NCBI GenBank assembly: GCA_025201375.1
Contig: JAIWZP010000072.1
Span: 61,961 to 125,960, forward strand
DNA from: Gongronella butleri
Taxonomy: Eukaryota > Mucoromycota > Mucoromycetes > Mucorales > Cunninghamellaceae
DNA length: 64,000 bases
Direction: 5' to 3'
Every line of letters begins with the position of its first letter. The first letter of the stretch is position 1. Position numbers and translations under genes: made by a program. The notes beneath the pieces were generated by a model. That model did not search any database and was not told the origin of the DNA. It saw only the letters and a list, made by a program, of their open reading frames with translations. Below, in pieces: positions 57,138-64,000 of the stretch.

Positions 57138-60100
57138 ATGCAGCCGCTTCGCACGCTCATAATTGACAATTATGACTCGTATACCTTTAACCTGCTGCAG
57201 CTTATGGCAAACCAGGTAGTGGTCATACGCAACGACCAGTTTGAATGGTAAAAACTCGAGATCTCGCCCTTTTTTTTATTTTTTTGGTATGTCAACGTTG
57301 CTGATCCGCACGACCTTGCGTCTTTTTCTTCTTTTTTTATGACGATAGGCCCGAATTCTCGACAAATGTGCTTCCCTACTTTGACAATATCATCATTTCG
57401 CCAGGTCCAGGGCGGCCAGACCGCGCTTCGGTAAGAACATCCTTGAAGCACAATGCCTCTTGGAACTCTAACCTTAATTTTTCTTGCTTTTTAGGACTTT
57501 GGCATTTGTACGCCCTTGTTGCAGGCTCAGATGGACCCAATGCAGCCGCAGCACCACCGGCCCATCTTTGGCATTTGCTTGGGACATCAGGGGTTGGGAC
57601 ACATTTTCGGCGGAAAGGTAAGAAAATGGGGGCAAACAACGCGTCCACGAAGCTCAATGGTTCTCTTTTTATTTTTACAGGTGATTCATGCGCCGCGCAT
57701 CATGCATGGTCGCATGTCGCAGGTGCATTGCCACGCGCCGGAGGGCGCAGCACTTGGATCCATCTTTCAAGGCTGTCGCGAATCCTTTTGGGCCGTCCGC
57801 TACCACTCATTGGTCGTCGATCCCTCGAGTAAAAGAAAAAAGAAAAGAAAAGGAGAGAAAAGAAAAACGTGCGGCACGTGCTCATGTTTTAATTCCTTCA
57901 TTTTCTTTTTTTTAGCCGTCCCTGCTTGCCTCCTGCTGACAGCGACGTGCGCGGAAAACGATGCGGACATCCAGGCTCTCAGACACGCGCACTATCTTTC
58001 TGATGATACCACGACACACGACGGCAAGAGTAGTCGCCACCATTTCTTGCCGGCCGTTGCGTGCGCGTCCACAGAGCAATGGCACACCGTCATGGGCTTT
58101 CAACACGCCACTTTGCCTCTCTGGGGCGTCCAATTCCACCCCGAGTCCGTCTCCACCGAGCACGGCGCCACCATGATTACCAATTTCATGCAAGAATCAT
58201 GCAAATGGATGTCACAGGTAAAAAAAAAAAAAAAAAAAAAAAAAATCGAAAAAAGGGGGTGGCGAAAAAGCTTCAATTGTTTTTTTTTTTTTGCGTCTAG
58301 ACCGGCCGACCCTTCAATACGGACGGGCTACCACCCTTCATTCGCGCGCAATCGGTTGTTCAGGCACCAGCAGACGCGGTTGTGTCAGCGATAGAAAGGA
58401 TACAAGCACCGTACAGGTGGCAATTGCAGGTCATGCGTTCGCACTGGGTGGATCCCGAGTATCTCGTTGAGGAATTGCTTAATGGTGACATGGCCGACCC
58501 CAACATCCACGTCCGGTCCATTGCATGGCTGGATAGCAGCAGGGTATATGCATGGAAATTGATCCAAAAAAAGGAAAGGATGGCCCCATTTTACTCATTA
58601 TTTCCTTTTTTTTTTTGATAATAGAAATCGTCGCCCTACTCGCAAACGTCCATTTTGGCAGTGGATCCTGTGGTCACACTACGGTATTCGACGCTGCATA
58701 GGCAGGTGTACCTGCAATACCGCGACGGACACGCGACAACGCATAAGCTGGACCCAAAAGACACGTTTTTCGACTACGTTTCGCGATGGATGCGTGCAAC
58801 GGGTAACGTGTCCATGCACGTCCTGAGCCGAGGTGGCGACGGACTGGACGACGCGTCGGACGTGTCGCGTTTCGCGTTCCAGGGCGGGCTCGTCGGGTAT
58901 TTTGGGTATGAAATGAAACGCGAGAGCATGGAAGGGTATGCCACGCCGGACGCGCAGCAATGTCAATGCGACCAACACAACGGGAACAATGAACGCGTCG
59001 ACGGCCACTCTTGCTGCGCGTGTGTCGACGAGCCAGACGCCGCATTCCACTTTGTCGACCGATTCTGGGTGTTTGACCACGCTGCAAGGCGCTCGTACGT
59101 ATGCGCACTCACGAGCGACGATCCCAATGCATCTGCGCTCGCTTTTGCCGCAGCCACCGAACTGCAACAGCCGTTCTTGGCAGTGCCGTCGGCCGAGGAC
59201 GCGCGACAATGGCTAAATAGCAGCAATCAAGCCATTTTGCAAACGCTGCAGGCACAACACCGGCGCAGGCTCGCCGACGATTATGTCCATTTGACGCCCG
59301 CATCGTCAACGTGCACCACACCCATTCCCTCCGCGGCCGGCGGCGGCGCGACCATGGCACTGCCACCGCAGCTCGCCGACCTCCTCGCGCCAGACACACA
59401 GCACCAAGATTACTTGCAATCCATCCAGCAAGCCGTCGACGCCATTAAGGAAGGCGAATCGTACGAAATCTGCCTGACAACCCGCTTCCGCCTCGCCATC
59501 GACGACCATACACCTCGCGATCTCTGGAAAATGTACACAAGGCACCTGCGCAAGAACAACCCGGCCCCTTTCTCCGCCATGATCCAATTCAACGATGATT
59601 TCTGCTTGCTCAGCTCCAGCCCGGAACGCTTCCTCAAGGTCGAAAAGGGCATTGCCGAAATGAAACCCATCAAGGGCACTGCTGCGCGCTGCTTGCAGTG
59701 CGTGTGCGATCACACCGACGCTCCTTGTGATTTTGGCCTGCAATGCGAACAGCGCCAGCTAATCGAGGATGAACGACGCAAACAGTGCCTCTGGGAGGAC
59801 GTCAAGGAACGCGCCGAGAACCTCATGGTAAAAGAAAAGAAAAAAATGAAAAAAAAATGAAAAAAGGAGAAAATTGAGTCAATTCATTTTTTTTTTTTTC
59901 GTTTTAGATTGTCGATTTGATCCGCAATGACCTCGCGCAGGTGTGCGACCCTGCAAGTGTGCAGGTGCCCAAGCTCATGTTTGTCGAGTCGTACGAAAAA
60001 GTGCACCATCTTGTGTCCACGGTGCGCGGCAGCCTGCTGCCCAATGTCCACAGCGTCGATGCGTTGAAAAAGTGTTTCCCGCCAGGTAAACCAAAAAAAA

Positions 60101-60529
60101 AAAGGCCATTGAGGTTGCTGGACAACCGTTTTGACCGCTTTCTCCTCGGCAGGTTCCATGACAGGCGCGCCAAAGCTGCGGTCCGTGCAATTGTTAGATG
60201 AATTGGAGCACCAAAAGCCCCGTGGCGTGTACTCGGGCTGCCTGGGCTATATCTCATTAACCGGCGACATGGATTTCAACGTCGTCATCCGCACAGCAGT
60301 CGCTGCAAACGACACTATCCATCAACGAGGTAAAAAAAAAAAAAAAAAAAAAAAATAGAAAAACACGTTTGACGCGTCTTTTTTTTAATGTATTGTAGTG
60401 AATCTCTCCGTGGGAGGCGGTGGTGCCATCACCTTTTTGTCCGACCCAGAACAAGAATGGAAAGAGACGTTGCTCAAGACCAAGAGCGTGGCACCCAGCG
60501 TCAAGGAGTACCTGGACAGCCTTGTTTAG
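57138..60529 (+). CDS. ABZ1: Bifunctional PABA (4-amino-4-deoxychorismate) synthase
   Basis: Fused PabA-PabB enzyme making aminodeoxychorismate from chorismate and glutamine in folate synthesis. Ten exons (57138-57247, 57349-57430, 57495-57617, 57681-57828, 57916-58217, 58301-58543, 58625-59827, 59908-60085, 60153-60329, 60399-60529) give 898 residues. The glutamine amidotransferase half begins [20 protein letters not shown]. It has SPGPGRP, the nucleophile in [11 protein letters not shown] and the His-Glu pair in GVQFHPES. The chorismate-binding half has [69 protein letters not shown] and [14 protein letters not shown] with lysine, rather than PIAGT, separates aminodeoxychorismate synthase from anthranilate synthase. 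A cysteine-rich insert ([19 protein letters not shown]) in the second half is unusual. Confidence 0.96.
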
Positions 60530-60603
60530 CGGATTTGCACCCCATCTTTTTTTCGACAAGTAGACACATTAGATAAAATAATAAATCTCTTCTTTTTATT
60601 CAT

Positions 60604-61699
60604 TCACACTTCCACGACCTGGTCACCCTGCGGGTAGTCAGGGACGGCAAAATCGTATTTAGCAGCGAGACTCGGCGGGACAAAGCGGCCACCCACGAAA
60701 TGGCGCTCGCCCTTGAACAGAGCAGCGCACTGCTTGGGCGCCGTCAGTGACACGAGCACCTTGGGCTGGAACGACACGTGCTCCGTCGGACCAGACACCA
60801 CGTCCCAGCCGCTGGGAATGTCCACCGATACAATCGGCTTGCTCGTCTTTTCAAACGCGGCAATCACCTTTTTAAATGGCTCGCGCACCTGTTTTGACAA
60901 TGGAAAAAGAAGATGAGAAAAATGGGGGAGGGAGAAAATGGGGACATCCTATTGTGACAGACCTCGCCATGGAAACTAAAACCAAAAATCGCGTCCAAGA
61001 CGACGTCCGAGTGTGCTAATTGCTCGTCAAATTGCTCGTCATTGACCATGGGCGTGTTCAGGTTGGCGCACTGCACCATCAAGCGCTTGTACAGCTCATT
61101 GCTGCTCTGCTTTGGGTAGTAGAGCGACGGCATATAGCCAAAATGCGTCAAATGGCGCGCTGCAACAAGTCCTAGTAGAAAAAAAAACATTCAGCGCGCC
61201 GGCACATTGACAACGTGCACACGGTACCATCGCCTCCATTGTTGCCCTGCACGAAAAAAAAAAAAGGAAGCAGGGTCGGGGTCAGTGGGGCGCGTAAAAA
61301 AATAATATATATTTTAAAAAAAGGTAAAAATAGGCTCGCTCTTTACAGGACCGACACACACGAGGACGCGCGGATGCGTCGAGACGTCGTATGACTTTTG
61401 CACAGCCTGGGCCACGCTGAGTCCGGCTAAAACAAAGAGACAGACGGAAGGTGAGAGAGTGAAAACGCGCTCTTCTTCAAAAATAATGGCAACTCCTGGG
61501 GATTTTACCAAGCTCCATGAGTTGGTCGATTGAGAAACCACCGTGAGTCGACATGAGCTCCTCGTCAATCGCCTGCGCGACTTTTTGTGACAAGAACTAT
61601 TATCCAAAAAGACAAAGAAACGGCTTGTGAACTGTCTGAACCGCGTTTCCGGCCCCCCCGAAAAAAACTTTCTCGCACGCTTCGTACACGTAAAGCCAT
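60604..61699 (-). CDS. NAD(P)HX epimerase (Nnr1/AIBP, YjeF_N)
   Basis: Repairs hydrated NADH/NADPH by interconverting the R and S epimers for the dehydratase. Exons 61699-61688, 61596-61509, 61426-61347, 61246-61228, 61171-60963 and 60888-60604 give 230 residues, the family size. The chain reads SQKVAQAIDEELMSTHGGFSIDQLMELAGLSVAQAV, then [22 protein letters not shown] (the GNNGGDG nucleotide loop is its own 19-nt exon), YPKQSSNELYKRL, VVLDAIFGFSFHG and IVSVDIPSGWDV (metal/substrate aspartate). The 12-nt first exon (MALR) is the least sure part; it was chosen because MALR+FLSQKVAQAIDEELM aligns with the yeast N-terminus. The gene converges with the PABA synthase gene. Confidence 0.92.
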
Positions 61700-62942
61700 A
61701 TGAACGAAAAGCAGGAAGAAGCTTAAAAAAATAAGAGGTCAAAAAAGATAGCGAAAAGGGGCTGCTTTTTTATTTTTTCAAGGGTTTTGGTCAAAAATGG
61801 TGCTAACAACTCGATTTCTGTAGGCCGGACGTCACGACTAGCACGGACAAATCGTGCCCATGGTTGAATTATTACTTGTCGGACGTCTTGCGTTGGCTTG
61901 ACATGTTTCAAATGTACCTTACACGATCTGTATGCGTAAATCACGAGATTGAATCAGTCGATTGCCGAGAAAACTTAACATCCTGGCGACTACTGGATTT
62001 GTCCAATCAGATCGCGCGAAACACTTTTTTTTATACGTGCAAATTAAAAAAGTTTGCGTGCAAATCAGATTGAGCACGCGCAAAGTGGAATTGAGGTGCG
62101 CGCGGATTGCTGGTTAGAGACGCGCAAAGTGGAATTGAGGTGCGCGCAGGTTGCTGGTTAGAGACGCGCAAAGTGGAATTGAGGTGCGCGCATATTGCTA
62201 GTTAGAAACGCGCATATTTCTTGGGTAATTCAAATCTCAATGGTCTGATCTATTTCCACATGAAACATGTCTCTGTTGATGGCTCGTGCGTGGTTATAAT
62301 TCAGGGTCTCGGACGCGCTTCACCATTGACAAATGATATGTCAGAGTCAAGCAATTGCATAAATTTGGCATTAGCTCAGCATAATTGAGCCGTTCCTCCG
62401 TGATAAACTGTAGATTAACCAAAGTTGTCAATTCCGTGACATGACAGCATGTGGACGCGTCAAGACCGCGTATGGCCAAGTAGGACATTGTATGAACGCA
62501 CGCAAATGAGATTTTCTCATTTTATTTTTTTTCTCAGGCTTGCACGTGCCCAGATCCTGGTCAATGCAATCTCTGTTCATACATGACAAATGATGCATCT
62601 TAGCAGGGTGCGTACGATAGGGCGCATATCGGAAAGGAAGCGCTATACTTTTATGAATGATAGAATCGCGATTAAAAAGTGATGAACCTGCAGCAGCAGC
62701 CATTGCGTGAGTTGAGCTTGATTAGCCGGACTATGCAAGAGCAACTGTTCACCTTGTTTTCAATCCATTGAAGCGGCAATGAGAAAAGCGCGACGCGATT
62801 GCATCGTTTTTCCTTTTTTACCCCCTTCTAATGCAACTACATGTGCAGACACGGACAGCGCGTACGTCTTGGGTAATCGTGCATTCTCTTTTACATGGTT
62901 ATACAGCATTTGACACGACATCAACCAGTTTTATTTTTATTT
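61700..62942. other. Spacer with minisatellite
   Basis: No gene is recognised between the epimerase and the transposase-like frame. It contains a 44-bp minisatellite (62076-62207). Frames on either strand are short and lack domains. Confidence 0.5.
62076..62207. repeat. 44-bp minisatellite, three units
   Basis: Three head-to-tail 44-bp units at 62076-62119, 62120-62163 and 62164-62207. Each reads ACGCGCAAAGTGGAATTGAG then GTGCGCGC, two variable bases, and TTGCT[GA]GTTAGA. Only a few positions differ. A partial fourth start (ACGCGCAT) follows. Confidence 0.9.
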
Positions 62943-63917
62943 TTACATAGTGTTGAATTTAGTGAAGTGTTGTCTATAATTGTTCTCGCAATTTGTGATA
63001 ATGTCTACGAAGTATTTTGGGTCAATCAAGCTCAACGCGTTGTGAAATCGCGCTGTGGTTGTGGCGTCACTTGCTTTTTGGCTAAACTTCATGACCATTT
63101 CCTTCCAAAACTGCTGACATGGATCTAATTCGCAATCGATGTGAGGAATTCTCAAGTACTTGAAACCATTACTAATCGCATGTTGTTGAACAACAACGTT
63201 CTTATCCAAGGACAAGCCGTTTACTATGATGAAACAGCCTTGGTAACCTTGCTTCAGCTGATCCAACGAATCACACAGGAATTTGCAATACTGATCGTCA
63301 TGGACATTGGTATGGTGTGGGACTTGCAATCTAAAATTGGCGACACCAATAGAACAAAGTGCGACCATGGCCCTTCGCGTCTGTTGAGGGGCTTTTGGAC
63401 GGGTTGCGGCTGACGAGTAAGGAATATGCGAATTGAACAAGTCGAACGTGGTTTCGCCGAAAAAAATGCAGTTTTGCAAGTAATTCATGGTCGGCTCTGA
63501 CCATCCAATAAGAAACTCGTCCCGTTCAGCGGCTACATCATAATGAACAGGTAGAGAAACTGGACGCAATGACAAGGAGATAGAAAAATCGTTCTTAATC
63601 CAAGTGCTAATGGCGGATTTGGTGATATCGAGATCCATGAATTGGTCACAGAGATCTTTGTGGATGTCAACGATCGTCAAATTTGCGTTGTTGTCGCCAA
63701 TGCGTGCTTTGATGTATGCCTTGTGTTCATCACTAATCTGGTTCTTTGCGGCCGCCTTCTTGCGTCTCTTAAGGCTGGAGAATTCCTTGTACCATCGATT
63801 AACACTACTCGGTGGCATTCCAAATTTCTTTGCTGCAGCACGGCCACTGGCACGAGTTTCCAGCATGTAATTGATCACCTCGTTCTTTTTTTCTTCAGAT
63901 AAATGAGACTTCGGCAT
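62943..63917 (-). CDS. Tc1/mariner-like transposase-derived protein
   Basis: An intact intronless 324-residue frame. Two helix-turn-helix domains come first: residues 1-50 (LSEEKKNEVINYMLETRAS, AAAKKFGMPPSSVNRWYKEF) and about 60-110 (DEHKAYIKARI, ITKSAISTWIK), as in Tc1/IS630 transposases. A DDE_3-type catalytic core follows. Where active enzymes have DE(A/S)GF the protein has FGETTF. Where they have MDNAxxH it has IIVNGLSLDKN. Where they have PDLNPIExxW it has CELDPCQQFW. All three metal-binding acidic positions therefore look replaced, while the frame stays open. It may be a domesticated DNA-binding protein or a recently inactivated element. Terminal inverted repeats cannot be tested because the window ends 83 bp upstream of the start. 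Confidence 0.75.
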   Translation of the reverse strand: MPKSHLSEEKKNEVINYMLETRASGRAAAKKFGMPPSSVNRWYKEFSSLKRRKKAAAKNQISDEHKAYIKARIGDNNANLTIVDIHKDLCDQFMDLDITKSAISTWIKNDFSISLSLRPVSLPVHYDVAAERDEFLIGWSEPTMNYLQNCIFFGETTFDLFNSHIPYSSAATRPKAPQQTRRAMVALCSIGVANFRLQVPHHTNVHDDQYCKFLCDSLDQLKQGYQGCFIIVNGLSLDKNVVVQQHAISNGFKYLRIPHIDCELDPCQQFWKEMVMKFSQKASDATTTARFHNALSLIDPKYFVDIITNCENNYRQHFTKFNTM

Positions 63918-64000
63918 TGAAACGTAAAAAGATCAAAAAAAGGGCCTGCGCAAAGACTACAACAACACAAACATCACCTTTGAAATACTGTGCCCTCAAA

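Noticed and set aside
62076..62207. CRISPR array
   Set aside because: The three 44-bp units are contiguous without unique spacers, so this is a minisatellite; no Cas genes are present and the genome is fungal.

Overview
The window reads as nuclear DNA of an early-diverging filamentous fungus, most likely Mucoromycota and probably Mucorales. Almost every gene is cut by short (50-120 bp) GT-AG introns. The protein set is eukaryotic and fungal: Zn2Cys6 regulator, Tup1, LAM/Sip3-type protein, fused PABA synthase. A CotH-family surface protein with a likely GPI anchor is typical of Mucorales. Intron acceptors are preceded by long T homopolymers. The phylum-level placement is inference.

Layout. 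1-4.2 kb: end of a dispersed repeat, a mitochondrial carrier (+) and NAD-dependent glycerol-3-phosphate dehydrogenase (-). 4.6-6.8 kb: Beclin/Atg6 (+), sharing a 375-bp promoter with the dehydrogenase. 6.8-9.4 kb: repeat-rich spacer with ATCGAG/GAGC arrays, a tRNA-like element and a dispersed repeat. 9.4-13.5 kb: ESCRT-II subunit Snf8 (+), an auxin-efflux-type carrier (-) and Lsm5 (+). 14-19.2 kb: a 1412-residue BAR-PH-GRAM-VASt-TM lipid-transfer protein (-). 19.7-23.8 kb: an all-helical protein of unsure identity (+) and a DNAJC9-like J protein (-). 24-31 kb: mostly non-coding, with one F-box-like single-exon gene and a decayed relative of the 40-48 kb duplication. 31.3-36.5 kb: CotH-like protein and tRNA-dihydrouridine synthase Dus2 (both +). 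36.5-39.7 kb: a second repeat spacer dense in TACTGTA palindromes. 39.7-47.8 kb: splicing factor SPF27 (+), then a 3.5-kb direct tandem duplication, each unit carrying a PTGR1-type reductase (-) and a long, nearly identical upstream block. 48.8-60.5 kb: a small two-helix membrane protein, a Zn2Cys6 factor, AP-2 sigma, Tup1 and a PabA-PabB fusion (all +). 60.6-64 kb: NAD(P)HX epimerase (-), a 44-bp minisatellite and an intact Tc1/mariner-like transposase ORF (-) whose catalytic acidic residues appear to be missing.

The genes are mostly housekeeping and do not form one pathway. Functional threads are membrane trafficking and lipid movement (Atg6, Snf8, AP-2 sigma, LAM-type protein), RNA processing (Lsm5, SPF27, Dus2), redox and cofactor metabolism (GPD1, PTGR-like pair, NAD(P)HX epimerase, PABA synthase) and gene control (Tup1, Zn2Cys6). 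Exon boundaries were set by hand from splice signals, reading-phase continuity and family resemblance. For each multi-exon model with listed exons, the summed exon length is a whole number of codons.
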